Assembly (NCBI GenBank): GCA_043777595.1
Contig: JAYWHT010000053.1
Span: 1 to 46,193, forward strand
Length of the DNA stretch: 46,193 bases
Source: JAYVJH01 sp043777595
GTDB taxonomy: Bacteria > Bacteroidota > Bacteroidia > Cytophagales > Spirosomataceae
Direction of reading: 5' to 3'
The position numbers and the translations under genes were made by a program. The notes beneath the pieces were generated by a model that was not told where the DNA came from, did not search any database, and was given only the letters and a program-made list of their open reading frames with translations. Below are positions 33,129 to 42,179 of the stretch, piece after piece; position 1 is the stretch's first letter, and each line of letters opens with the position of its first letter.

Positions 33129-34403
33129 TCAAGAATCGGCTTTTGTGCTTTCTATATAGTCATCTTTCATACCTGCATCTTCAATTAAGTTGGCGGCTTT
33201 GAGTTTATTGTACTGAACTACGCAGCGGCGTAGTTGTTCGTTCAAAAATATTCTTGACACGCCTTGCACAAAAAATTTTTTGGTTCGCCCATTTGGGTTA
33301 AAATCTTCTGTATAAGTTACATCATAAACATACGCAAACGGAATAAAGCCCAATAACTTTGACCGCCGCCGCCGTACCATAATCGAGGCATAGACTTCGG
33401 TTTTGGGGCGGGTCTTGATTCCAAAACAAATACCAAACGTGCGCAAGTCGAGTTCATTACAAAACTTGGCAAGCTCTAATTTTAGATTCAAAGCCGACTC
33501 CGAGTCGTCTTCTACTTGCCAGTTGAGTTCGTTGGCAGAGTGCCGCACGTTGATATTATACTTGAACAACAAATTGCTCCACTCTGTTCTAAATTCGTCT
33601 TCGATGTCCTTTATGATAATTGATTTCCAAGGGGTTATACAAATTTCACTAATTGCAGATGTTTGGCACAAGTCGCAAACTTCTTTCAAAAAATCAACCC
33701 CAAACAGTTCATTTCGTTTGTATATACCCAACCATGTTTTGCTACCATACCGATTGAGTCCTTCATAATAAGGCAACGAGAATGCGGGCAAATCAAACGG
33801 CGATTCTGGTGCTATTGACCTGTCTGTTGCTATTTTTGTAAATAAAGTAATTGGATTGATTTCGTTATCGGTCAATATCAGCGTTTCAAGTTTTTGGCAA
33901 GTAGCCACTATATCAGTCGAGCGTATCAAAGACAGGCACGGGTAAACTTTGTTGGTTTTGGGAACACGCAGGTACAAGTGCCAGTAGTCAGGTGTTGTTG
34001 AAGTTACAAAATTGAGATGACCCGAAAAAAGTGGCGAGAAACTCTGCTGGGCATCTGAAATATTGACTTTGAGTAATGGCTCGGTTTCAAAACCATTAAA
34101 AATATCTTTATAAATACCCTCAGTAAGCCAGTTCCCAGTCTGAAAAACCTCCTCAACCATATACGAACTCACGATGTTGGGTTTGGTGTTGTTGTCTATT
34201 TCAAAATTAAAATTAAGGGCTTTGGCTTTTTGTTCAAATCCCTGTATAAAATTGCGAGGCAAATTAAAAATCATCTGCTGGCGTAGCCCAAAACGTACTT
34301 TATAAACCTGAAACTCATTGGCTGTTTCAAGAATAGTTTTTAACTCGGTAGGCAACACAACGCCCCCTTTAAAGTTGATACGCACAGTATAAAAGTCTCT
34401 CAT
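33129..34403 (-). CDS. sulfite/nitrite reductase-like protein without a visible siroheme-cluster motif
   Basis: This 424-residue protein begins MRDFYTVRINFKGGVVLPTE and continues VYKVRFGLRQQMIFNLP. This is the N-terminal ferredoxin-like half-domain of siroheme sulfite/nitrite reductases (parachute motif with GLRQQ). The half repeat ISEICITPWKSIIIKDI also fits. The CX5C...CX3C cysteines that hold the 4Fe-4S cluster and siroheme are not visible. The many cysteines present (CDLC at about 243, FCNEL, GICFG, RRCVV) do not fit that spacing. Related Bacteroidota proteins often end in a rubredoxin domain, and none is found here. It may be a non-catalytic paralogue or bind another cofactor. It lies beside a sulfate/sulfite exporter on the same strand. 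Confidence 0.6.
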   Translation of the reverse strand: MRDFYTVRINFKGGVVLPTELKTILETANEFQVYKVRFGLRQQMIFNLPRNFIQGFEQKAKALNFNFEIDNNTKPNIVSSYMVEEVFQTGNWLTEGIYKDIFNGFETEPLLKVNISDAQQSFSPLFSGHLNFVTSTTPDYWHLYLRVPKTNKVYPCLSLIRSTDIVATCQKLETLILTDNEINPITLFTKIATDRSIAPESPFDLPAFSLPYYEGLNRYGSKTWLGIYKRNELFGVDFLKEVCDLCQTSAISEICITPWKSIIIKDIEDEFRTEWSNLLFKYNINVRHSANELNWQVEDDSESALNLKLELAKFCNELDLRTFGICFGIKTRPKTEVYASIMVRRRRSKLLGFIPFAYVYDVTYTEDFNPNGRTKKFFVQGVSRIFLNEQLRRCVVQYNKLKAANLIEDAGMKDDYIESTKADS

Positions 34404-34428
34404 TGATATGGTGTTTGATAGTCTGGTA

Positions 34429-34459
34429 GCAAAGTTAATGATATTACAAGGTTCTCAAA
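34429..34459 (-). promoter_or_regulatory. probable promoter of the sulfite-reductase-like gene
   Basis: On the minus strand TTTG (34459-34456), 18 nt, then TAACTTTGC (34437-34429). The spacing is one base short of the usual 19-21, so it is only probable. The ATG follows 26 bp downstream. The promoter lies between this gene and the yeiH-like gene, so the two may be separate units. Confidence 0.5.
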
Positions 34460-34466
34460 ATGATTG

Positions 34467-35393
34467 CTAAAAATACTTCACAAACACAAACGCTGCAATG
34501 CTCACCAAAACCCATAAGATAACGGCCTGCGCCAGTACTTTTGCCCCCACTTGCCGAATTGATTGAAGCGAAATACTCGCCCCAATCAAAAACAAACTCG
34601 CTACCATGAGCTGTTTGGCGATAAGATACGCTTTCTGATAGATTACTGGGCTGATTGGTACAAAACTAAAAAAGCAAGAAGCTACAATAAAGCCAATGAT
34701 AAAACTGGGGATTTTGAACGACTCACGGTTTTCGGAAAAACGCAACACCAAAAACAATGAAACGGGGATAATCCATAATATTCGAAGCATTTTGGTAACA
34801 GAAGCCACCTGCAAAGCTACATCACCATATTTGGCTGCCGCACCTACTACCGAGCTTGTGTCGTGAATGGCAATGGCCGCCCACACTCCAAACTGCTCTT
34901 GCGAAAGCCCCGCCCAATGACCAATAACTGGAAAAACGATAAGAGCCGCCGCATTGAGCAAAAACACCACACCTGTTGCCATCGAAAGTTGGTTGGAGTT
35001 GGCTTTCATCACTGAGCCAATGGCTGCAATGGCACTACCGCCACATATTGCTGTACCGACCGAAATCAAGAGCGAAATCAACCTATCGGTCTTTAATAAT
35101 TTACCCAAAAAATACCCTACCAAAAGTACGCCCACCACAAAAACCGTTGTGATGCCTATATTGTCTTGCCCTGATTTGGCCAGAACTTGAATATTGATAC
35201 CAAAACCCAAGCCAACGACAGACGTTTTTAATAAATAGCCACCCCAGGCCGACGTTTGTGTTTGAAAAGGATTGCCAACAACGAGCGCAACAGCCAACCC
35301 CAGCAACAATGCTATTGACGAACTAACATAGGAAGTCAAGCAAATGGCAAACAGTAGAAAAAAGAAAACTTGTTTACTTTTTTTAAAATTCAT
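34467..35393 (-). CDS. YeiH-family putative sulfate/sulfite exporter
   Basis: This 308-residue membrane protein has about 9-11 hydrophobic helices. It matches the YeiH / putative sulfate exporter family: LLKTSVVGLGFGINI, a GTAICGGSAIAAIG central motif and AAIAIHDTSSVVGAAAKYG. These proteins are linked to export of sulfite or sulfate from sulfur compound breakdown. I start it at ATG 35393, where MNFKKSKQV precedes the first helix. A GTG six bases upstream is also possible. The neighbouring gene on the same strand is a sulfite-reductase-like protein, which supports a sulfur role. Confidence 0.85.
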   Translation of the reverse strand: MNFKKSKQVFFFLLFAICLTSYVSSSIALLLGLAVALVVGNPFQTQTSAWGGYLLKTSVVGLGFGINIQVLAKSGQDNIGITTVFVVGVLLVGYFLGKLLKTDRLISLLISVGTAICGGSAIAAIGSVMKANSNQLSMATGVVFLLNAAALIVFPVIGHWAGLSQEQFGVWAAIAIHDTSSVVGAAAKYGDVALQVASVTKMLRILWIIPVSLFLVLRFSENRESFKIPSFIIGFIVASCFFSFVPISPVIYQKAYLIAKQLMVASLFLIGASISLQSIRQVGAKVLAQAVILWVLVSIAAFVFVKYF

Positions 35394-35569
35394 AAACACA
35401 AAAGTTAAACAAAACTAAAAAATATTAGACATACTGAGAGTATTTGAAAATAGTGCAGAAAATAATGGTCTGTATTTGAAAATATGGCCATTTTTTTTGT
35501 TTTTTTGCAAACTAAATAGAATTTATTAAACAATTCTAAGAGTACATACCTTTTCTAACTATAAAATTT

Positions 35570-38422
35570 ATGAGAAAAATCTACAGTTTATTGGCCTGCT
35601 TCCTATTTTTGGTTGCCTCGGCCAATGCCCAGACCGTTATTTCTGGCACAATCAAAGACGGAACTACCAATGAGACACTGGCTGGTGCAAGCGTCATCGT
35701 CAAAGGTACAATATCAGGCGATGTGTCTGATAAAAATGGTAATTTCAAAATCAAAACATCGGCTACCTTACCCGCAACGCTCAGAGTAAGCGTGATTGGC
35801 TACAAGACAATAGAAGTAGCCGCCACTGGTTCTGAGGTTTCGGTGGTAATGTCAGAAGACATTGGTACGCTTTCGGAAGTAACCGTAACCAGTAACCGTG
35901 TCGAAGAGAGCATCACGAAATCGTCTGTCAGTGTCGAAAAAATGACCGCTCGGCAGTTTCAGCAGTCGGCAGCAGCTACTCCCTTCGATGCCCTACAAGG
36001 TATGAAAGGCGTGGACTTGATGACACAAAGTTTGAGCTTTAAGTCGGTCAATATGCGTGGCTTTGGTGCAAACAACAACAACAGATTTGTACAATTAACA
36101 GACGGTATGGACAACCGCTCGCCAGGCTTGGGTTTTGGTTTTGGCGGCGTAGCTGGTGTTTCAGACTTAGACATTGAGAGTATCGAGATTATTCCAGGTG
36201 CGGCCTCGGCCTTGTACGGCCCAGATGCTTTGCAGGGATTGATGAGTACCAAATCAAAAAACCCGTTTGAGTTTCAGGGGCTTAGTTTTCAGACCAAACT
36301 CGGGGTCAATAACGTAGGCTCGTCGGTTGGGGCAAAAGTATATAGCGATGTAGCTCTGCGCTATGCCGAGCAATGGGGCGAGCGTTTTGCTTTTAAAATA
36401 AACTTTCAACGATTGGACGGTACCGACTTTATTGCCGACGACTACTCAGACCGCTTGCACCGTGGCCGTGACAATTTTTTTACCCGTGATGGTGGCCGTG
36501 GCAACGTAGCAACTGGGGTTGGTTATAAACCTTTCGATTTTGTGAGTGGCAATTTTCAGTACGACGGTGTCAATACTTACGGCGACGATTTTAATAATGG
36601 TAGCGCAAACCGCTATCCTGCTACTTTCGCTGACCCTAACTTGGCCAATAAGCTCGTAACCCGCACTGGCTACAAAGAAATTGACCTAATAGGCAATGGT
36701 GGTAGGGTTTTTAATACCAGAGCCAACGTATCGGCACATTATAAAATTACAGACAAAATCGAAGCCTCAATTGGCTGGTATTATGGCAACGGCAACTTGA
36801 TTCGTACTGCTGGTTTCCGTGAGTATTTTCCAGACTACAAACGCAACCAGTTCAGAGCCGAGTTACGTGGCGATAATTTCTTTTTGCGAGCCTACACAAC
36901 TCAACAACAAGCCGAAGGCTGGAACATAGGCAACACGGCTGTCAGAATCAATAATACTTGGAAGCCTCTCGCCACTTGGGCCGCAGACTTTGCCACCGCC
37001 TACACGGCCAGCGGCCAAAGTAGCATTGGCGCAGGGCGTGCCGCAGGCGACGTAGGTCGGTTGCTACCAAACACACCTCGATTCAATGACGTTAGAGACC
37101 TTATTTCGGGAACATGGGCCAATCAAACCAATAATATTTTGAACGTAGCTGGTACTCGTTTTAGAGACAATTCGAGTATGTATCACTATGAAGGCATGTA
37201 TAATTTCAAAAACGAAATTAGTTTTATGGAACTCGTAACAGGCGGCAGCATTCGCCGTTTTGCGTTGGAGTCTGGTGGTACGGCTTTCCCACGCAAAGCT
37301 GATGGCTCTGAGTTTACAATCATGGAGTACGGTGCTTATGCACAGGGTTCAAAAGAACTGAAAGTAACGGATAACCTCGCCATAAAGCCAACACTGGCTC
37401 TGAGATACGACAAAAATGAGTATTTCAAAGGCGGCTTTACGCCTCGGGCTTCGGTAGTGGTGAGTGTTGGCCCGCATAACTTCCGTGGATCATGGCAGTC
37501 GGCTTTCCGTAACCCTTCGCCAGGGCAGTTGTTGGCTTCGCCACCAATAGGCACGGCTGGTGAGGTCGGTGGTTCTAAAATTGCGGCCGAAAATGCCAAT
37601 TTGTTTGCCAACCCCGCTTATTTAGAAAACGATGTAAACGACTTGGTAGCAGGCCGAATCACCGAAGACCAAATCAAGGGATTGGCATATAACCCAAATA
37701 ACTTTACAACAGAAAAAATAAAGACGTGGGAAATTGGCTATAAGACGCTCATTAACAATCAACTGTTTTTTGACGCATTTTTGTTTAGTAGCAAATACAG
37801 CGACTTTATAGCTGCCCAAAATATGCGCCAGCCACTCAATGGCCAAGTTGCCGACTTACGTAACCCTGCTACTTACCGTACTTTTCAAGTCAATTTCAAT
37901 AACTTCAACGAAATATTTGTAAATGGTTGGGGCATAGGGCTTGAATATGCACTCGGGCATGGCTATAACATAAGCGGTAACTACGCTCACCAAGTAGGCC
38001 GAATCACACTTCGTAATGCACAGGGCATTGTAATCAAAAACAGAGCAGGCGAAGAAATCATCAACCGCAAGATGAGCGACCCAGATGTGTCAGATGCCGG
38101 ACGTAACTTTTTTATCTCGCCCGAAGACCGCTACAATATTAGCTTTGGCAATCCGAAATTAACCAAAAACATAGGCTTCAACCTCAGTTATCGTTTTACG
38201 GGTGAGATGTGGGTAGAGCAAGGTACAACGGCAGGCGATACGTGGCTACCAAGCTGGAGCAGCTTAGATGGCCAAGTGAGCCTAAAAGTACCAAGTATCA
38301 AATCGACTATCAAAATCGGTGGCTCAAATTTATTAAACAAATACTACGCCCAAGGTTATGGCTTGGCTCGTATCGGTGGACTTTATTATGTGAGTTTGAC
38401 GTTTGATGAATTGTTTAGATAA
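35570..38422 (+). CDS. TonB-dependent outer-membrane receptor
   Basis: This 950-residue protein has a signal peptide (IYSLLACFLFLVASANA). A carboxypeptidase-regulatory-like domain follows (about 22-100, ISGTIKDGTTNETLAGASV). The plug domain is about 115-235 (SVEKMTARQFQQS, VNMRGFGANNNNRF, IEIIPGAASALYGPDALQG). A beta-barrel extends to the C-terminus (GGLYYVSLTFDELFR). It would import a large substrate such as a glycan, siderophore or cobalamin across the outer membrane with TonB energy. No SusD lipoprotein follows, so it is not a classical glycan SusC/D pair. The substrate is open. The 170 bp upstream hold a long T run but no exact consensus promoter or recognisable riboswitch. Confidence 0.92.
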   Translation: MRKIYSLLACFLFLVASANAQTVISGTIKDGTTNETLAGASVIVKGTISGDVSDKNGNFKIKTSATLPATLRVSVIGYKTIEVAATGSEVSVVMSEDIGTLSEVTVTSNRVEESITKSSVSVEKMTARQFQQSAAATPFDALQGMKGVDLMTQSLSFKSVNMRGFGANNNNRFVQLTDGMDNRSPGLGFGFGGVAGVSDLDIESIEIIPGAASALYGPDALQGLMSTKSKNPFEFQGLSFQTKLGVNNVGSSVGAKVYSDVALRYAEQWGERFAFKINFQRLDGTDFIADDYSDRLHRGRDNFFTRDGGRGNVATGVGYKPFDFVSGNFQYDGVNTYGDDFNNGSANRYPATFADPNLANKLVTRTGYKEIDLIGNGGRVFNTRANVSAHYKITDKIEASIGWYYGNGNLIRTAGFREYFPDYKRNQFRAELRGDNFFLRAYTTQQQAEGWNIGNTAVRINNTWKPLATWAADFATAYTASGQSSIGAGRAAGDVGRLLPNTPRFNDVRDLISGTWANQTNNILNVAGTRFRDNSSMYHYEGMYNFKNEISFMELVTGGSIRRFALESGGTAFPRKADGSEFTIMEYGAYAQGSKELKVTDNLAIKPTLALRYDKNEYFKGGFTPRASVVVSVGPHNFRGSWQSAFRNPSPGQLLASPPIGTAGEVGGSKIAAENANLFANPAYLENDVNDLVAGRITEDQIKGLAYNPNNFTTEKIKTWEIGYKTLINNQLFFDAFLFSSKYSDFIAAQNMRQPLNGQVADLRNPATYRTFQVNFNNFNEIFVNGWGIGLEYALGHGYNISGNYAHQVGRITLRNAQGIVIKNRAGEEIINRKMSDPDVSDAGRNFFISPEDRYNISFGNPKLTKNIGFNLSYRFTGEMWVEQGTTAGDTWLPSWSSLDGQVSLKVPSIKSTIKIGGSNLLNKYYAQGYGLARIGGLYYVSLTFDELFR

Positions 38423-38435
38423 CATTAAACTGCTT

Positions 38436-38480
38436 ACACAAAAAAAGCCGTTGCTCAATAAGCAACGGCTTTTTTTGTGT
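38436..38480. terminator. strong bidirectional terminator
   Basis: A perfect 20-bp stem, 38436-38455 paired with 38461-38480 (core AAAAAAAGCCGTTGCT, loop CAATA), has A and T tracts at its ends. It terminates both the TonB receptor and the atpDC operon. Confidence 0.93.
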
Positions 38481-38504
38481 GTATTTTTTCTAAAAAAATT
38501 AAGT

Positions 38505-38575
38505 ATTTTAATAACTCACTGATTTATAGTACTATATTTACCTCATGACGCAAGGCTACAAACACACGACTACTT
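38505..38575 (-). repeat. dispersed ~70-bp element, copy B (just after atpC stop)
   Basis: On the minus strand it starts AAGTAGTCGTG two bases after the atpC stop and ends AATCAGTGAGTTATTAAAAT. It matches copy A at 54 of 71 positions. It precedes the terminator at 38436-38480, so it is transcribed at the 3' end of the atpDC message. Confidence 0.7.
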
Positions 38576-38577
38576 GT

Positions 38578-38820
38578 TTACGAGATAGCCTCTGCCAGTA
38601 CCAGTACTTTATTGTTTAGTACCTCTACAACGCCGCCATCAATAACGTAATTTTGTTTTTTGCCATCGGTTTCTACAACTAAGTTGCCAGCGCCAAGTGT
38701 ACTTACGAGTGGTGCGTGGGCGTTCAGTACCTGAAACTGGCCTTCTATTCCTGGGAACGTTACGGCTGTGGCTTCGCCAGCAAATATTTTTTTGTCGGGT
38801 GTAATTATCTCTAAGTTCAT
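38578..38820 (-). CDS. atpC: ATP synthase epsilon subunit (short form)
   Basis: This 80-residue protein matches only the N-terminal beta-sandwich of epsilon (MNLEIITPDKKIFAGEATAV, FPGIEGQFQVLNAHAPLV). The C-terminal helical hairpin that inhibits the enzyme in E. coli is missing. Short forms of this size are usual in Bacteroidota, so it is not a truncation. It lies 7 bp after atpD and forms the atpDC unit, separate from the other F1Fo genes. The subunit couples F1 rotation to Fo. Confidence 0.93.
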   Translation of the reverse strand: MNLEIITPDKKIFAGEATAVTFPGIEGQFQVLNAHAPLVSTLGAGNLVVETDGKKQNYVIDGGVVEVLNNKVLVLAEAIS

Positions 38821-38827
38821 AAATATA

Positions 38828-40345
38828 TTATCTTCCTGCTGCTTCTTTGATTAAACGCTCACCTTTTTCGACTGCATCTTCGACTGTACCTACCAAGTTA
38901 AAAGCAGCCTCTGGCAAATAGTCATAGGCACCGTCCATGATAAGGTTGAAGCCTTTGATTGTATCGTTAATATCAACCAATACGCCTTTGAGACCTGTAA
39001 ACTGCTCGGCTACAAAAAACGGCTGCGACAAGAACCGCTGTACACGGCGAGCTCTACTTACTATCAATCGGTCTTCTTCTGAGAGTTCTTCCAGACCCAA
39101 AATTGCAATAATATCTTGTAGCTCTTTGTAACGCTGCAAAATTTCTTTTACGCGTTGTGCGGTATTATAGTGGTTTTCGCCTAATGTTTCGGCACTCAAA
39201 ATACGGCTCGTTGAATCCAACGGATCGACGGCTGGATAAATACCTAACTCAGCAATTTTACGGCTCAATACCGTTGTGGCATCTAAGTGTGTAAAAGTAG
39301 TAGCTGGGGCTGGGTCGGTCAAGTCATCGGCAGGTACATAAACAGCCTGAACTGAGGTAATAGACCCACGCTTGGTTGATGTAATACGCTCTTGCATGGC
39401 CCCCATTTCGGTTGCTAATGTAGGCTGATAACCCACCGCCGAAGGCATACGACCTAATAATGCCGATACTTCTGAACCCGCTTGGGTAAAGCGGAAAATA
39501 TTATCGATAAAAAACAAAATATCACGTCCTTGACCCGTGCCATCGCCATCACGGAAGTGTTCGGCAACTGTCAAACCTGACAAGGCTACTCTGGCACGCG
39601 CGCCTGGTGGCTCGTTCATTTGTCCAAACACCAATGTCGCCTGCGACTGTTCTAATTGTGCATAATCTACTTTATCTAAGTCCCATTTGCCTTCTTCCAT
39701 GGCGTGCTGGAATGCCTCACCATATTTGATAACGCCCGACTCAATCATTTCACGAAGCAAGTCATTGCCCTCACGGGTACGCTCGCCCACACCTGCAAAC
39801 ACCGACAAACCTGCATAAGCCTTGGCAATGTTGTTGATCAATTCCATAATCAAAACGGTCTTGCCAACACCTGCACCACCAAACAAACCGATTTTTCCAC
39901 CCTTTACATAAGGTGCCAATAGGTCAATGACCTTGATGCCTGTAAAAAGTACTTCGGTGGCTGTAGCTAACTCTTCAAACTTAGGTGCAAGTCTATGAAT
40001 AGACATACCGCCTTCTTTACTTACGGGCTTCATACCGTCAATGGCCTCACCAACAACATTAAACAAACGGCCTTTGATGGCTTCGCCTGTTGGCATCATG
40101 ATGGGGCTACCAGTGGCTGTAACGTCTGTGCCACGCTGAATACCCTCCGTGCTGTCCATTGCAATAGTCCGAACACGGTCTTCGCCGAGGTGTTGCTGAC
40201 ATTCTAATACTACTTTTTGTCCGTTTGGTTTGGTGAGTTCCAAAGCATCAAGGATTGCGGGTAGCTTGGCGGCGTTCTCAAACGATACGTCCACTACTGG
40301 CCCAATTACTTGCGTTACTTTGCCTATGTTACTTGTGTTTGCCAT
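38828..40345 (-). CDS. atpD: ATP synthase F1 beta subunit
   Basis: This 505-residue protein starts at MANTSNIGKVTQVIGPVVDVSF. A reading up to 40390 would need a TTG start lying inside the promoter. The Walker A GGAGVGKTVL, catalytic-site GERTREGNDL, ILFFIDNIFRFTQAGSEVSA and LLGRMPSAVGYQPTL blocks are all present. It is the catalytic subunit that makes ATP from ADP and phosphate. It is first in the atpDC operon behind a clear promoter and divergent from comM. Confidence 0.97.
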   Translation of the reverse strand: MANTSNIGKVTQVIGPVVDVSFENAAKLPAILDALELTKPNGQKVVLECQQHLGEDRVRTIAMDSTEGIQRGTDVTATGSPIMMPTGEAIKGRLFNVVGEAIDGMKPVSKEGGMSIHRLAPKFEELATATEVLFTGIKVIDLLAPYVKGGKIGLFGGAGVGKTVLIMELINNIAKAYAGLSVFAGVGERTREGNDLLREMIESGVIKYGEAFQHAMEEGKWDLDKVDYAQLEQSQATLVFGQMNEPPGARARVALSGLTVAEHFRDGDGTGQGRDILFFIDNIFRFTQAGSEVSALLGRMPSAVGYQPTLATEMGAMQERITSTKRGSITSVQAVYVPADDLTDPAPATTFTHLDATTVLSRKIAELGIYPAVDPLDSTSRILSAETLGENHYNTAQRVKEILQRYKELQDIIAILGLEELSEEDRLIVSRARRVQRFLSQPFFVAEQFTGLKGVLVDINDTIKGFNLIMDGAYDYLPEAAFNLVGTVEDAVEKGERLIKEAAGR

Positions 40346-40386
40346 TGTTAAGATATATTTTCTATATTCAATTTTCAAATTAGACC

Positions 40387-40419
40387 GCAAAATTACTACA
40401 TCATTTTTTCAATGCCAAA
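40387..40419 (-). promoter_or_regulatory. Bacteroidota-type promoter of atpDC
   Basis: On the minus strand TTTG (40419-40416), 20 nt, TAATTTTGC (40395-40387): an exact consensus match 42 bp upstream of the atpD ATG. Confidence 0.8.
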
Positions 40420-40568
40420 TTCTTAGCAAACTGATTTTTGGATATTTTCAATATAAATGCCCTTTTTCTGTCCAAATCGTTGTGCTAATCGTAGTTAAAT
40501 TAAATTAAGGCTTGTAATTCACAAATTAGTGTTAAATCTTTGTAGTATTAAAACCTCAATTAGTAATT

Positions 40569-42110
40569 ATGCTTTCAAAAACTTTTGGTGCTGCCGTTTA
40601 TGGAGTCAATGCCGCCCTGATAACAGTCGAGGTTACGGTTGGCCAAGGGTTGCGGTTTTTTATGGTTGGCCTGCCCGATAGCGCCGTCAAAGAGAGCGAA
40701 CAACGAGTAGAGGCATCTCTTAAATATTCTAACTATCGAATGCCCCGCCAGAAGGTTGTTGTCAATCTGGCTCCTGCCGATATTCGTAAAGAAGGGTCAG
40801 CTTACGACTTGACGATTGCACTTTGTGTATTGGAAGCTTCAGAGCAGATTAGCCCAGTCAAAAATTTAGAAGAATATGTAATCATGGGTGAGTTGTCATT
40901 GGACGGTAAACTGCGCCCTATCAAAGGCGTGCTACCTATTGCAATCGAAGCCCGAAAACAAGGTTTGAAAGGTTTTATATTGCCTACCGAAAACGCCCAA
41001 GAAGCCGCTATCGTCAATAACATTGATATTATTCCTGTCGATACACTACTCGATGCCATTGAGTTTTTGGAAAACAAAAAAGAAATCACACCCTTAGTGA
41101 TTGATACAAGAGATATTTTTTTGAATACCATAACCGACTATGACGCTGATTTTTCTCACGTACAAGGCCAAGAAAACATCAAGCGTGCGCTCGAAATTGC
41201 GGCGGCTGGCGGCCATAACGTCATTATGATTGGCCCGCCTGGTGCTGGCAAAACAATGTTAGCCAAGCGTTTACCGTCTATTTTGCCACCACTCACGCTT
41301 CACGAAGCACTCGAAACAACCAAAATTCACTCAGTGGCTGGCAAATTAGGCACCAAAGCTACATTGGTTTCTCGGCGGCCTTATCGCTCACCGCACCATA
41401 CCATCAGCGATGCGGCGTTAGTGGGGGGCGGGGCTTTTCCACAACCAGGCGAAATATCACTGGCGCACAATGGCGTTTTGTTTTTAGACGAGTTGCCAGA
41501 GTTCAAACGGTCTGCTCTTGAAGTAATGCGCCAACCACTCGAAGACCGAAAAGTAACTATTTCACGGACTCGCTGGGCGGTAGAGTTTCCGTCCAACTTT
41601 ATGCTCGTTGCCAGCATGAACCCTTGCCCCTGCGGTTATTACAACCACCCCGACAAGGAGTGTGTCTGTCCGCCAGGGGCTGTTCAGCGGTATTTGAATA
41701 AAATCAGTGGCCCACTACTCGACCGAATCGACTTGCACGTAGAAGTTACCCCTGTTTCATTTGATCAAATAGCCTCAACCCGCAAAACAGAAAGCAGCGA
41801 TGAAATAAGATTAAGAGTAATAAAGGCACGAGAAATACAAACGCAACGTTTCGACGATGACAAGGGAGTATATTGCAATGCCATGATGCCCAGCCCAATG
41901 GTAAAAGAACTTTGCCAGATAACCGATGCGGGTAGAGCATTGCTCAAAACAGCCATGGAACGGCTCGGCCTATCGGCACGGGCTTATGACCGAATTTTGA
42001 AAGTATCTCGTACCATTGCCGACCTGTCCGACAGCGCGGACATTAAAATAGAACACTTGGCAGAAGCAATCCAGTATCGAAGTTTAGACAGAGAGAACTG
42101 GGCTGGTTAG
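40569..42110 (+). CDS. comM: ComM/YifB Mg-chelatase-like AAA+ ATPase
   Basis: This 513-residue protein has the standard YifB/ComM layout. An N-terminal Lon-like S5 domain (FMVGLPDSAVKESEQRVEAS, GELSLDGKLRPIKGVLP) is followed by an AAA+ module with Walker A GPPGAGKT and Walker B LFLDELPEF. The cysteine-rich MNPCPCGYYNHPDKECVC insert and the C-terminal domain end with AEAIQYRSLDREN. ComM is a hexameric helicase that extends branch migration when transformed DNA recombines. It suggests ability for, or a history of, natural transformation. It stands alone, divergent from atpD. Confidence 0.93.
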   Translation: MLSKTFGAAVYGVNAALITVEVTVGQGLRFFMVGLPDSAVKESEQRVEASLKYSNYRMPRQKVVVNLAPADIRKEGSAYDLTIALCVLEASEQISPVKNLEEYVIMGELSLDGKLRPIKGVLPIAIEARKQGLKGFILPTENAQEAAIVNNIDIIPVDTLLDAIEFLENKKEITPLVIDTRDIFLNTITDYDADFSHVQGQENIKRALEIAAAGGHNVIMIGPPGAGKTMLAKRLPSILPPLTLHEALETTKIHSVAGKLGTKATLVSRRPYRSPHHTISDAALVGGGAFPQPGEISLAHNGVLFLDELPEFKRSALEVMRQPLEDRKVTISRTRWAVEFPSNFMLVASMNPCPCGYYNHPDKECVCPPGAVQRYLNKISGPLLDRIDLHVEVTPVSFDQIASTRKTESSDEIRLRVIKAREIQTQRFDDDKGVYCNAMMPSPMVKELCQITDAGRALLKTAMERLGLSARAYDRILKVSRTIADLSDSADIKIEHLAEAIQYRSLDRENWAG

Positions 42111-42179
42111 CCCCCTTATCAACAAAATTTATTCTTAATTTACCCTCATTAACAAGTACGCAAAAGCCAAAATAAAAAT

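Noticed and set aside
35400..35569. cobalamin or other riboswitch before the TonB receptor
   Set aside because: No B12-box-like sequence or conserved multi-stem structure could be found in the 170 bp.
38578..38820. truncated ATP synthase epsilon subunit
   Set aside because: Epsilon subunits of about 80 residues without the C-terminal helices are normal in Bacteroidota.
40346..40390. N-terminal extension of AtpD
   Set aside because: It would begin with TTG inside the -7 promoter box and is absent from AtpD proteins.
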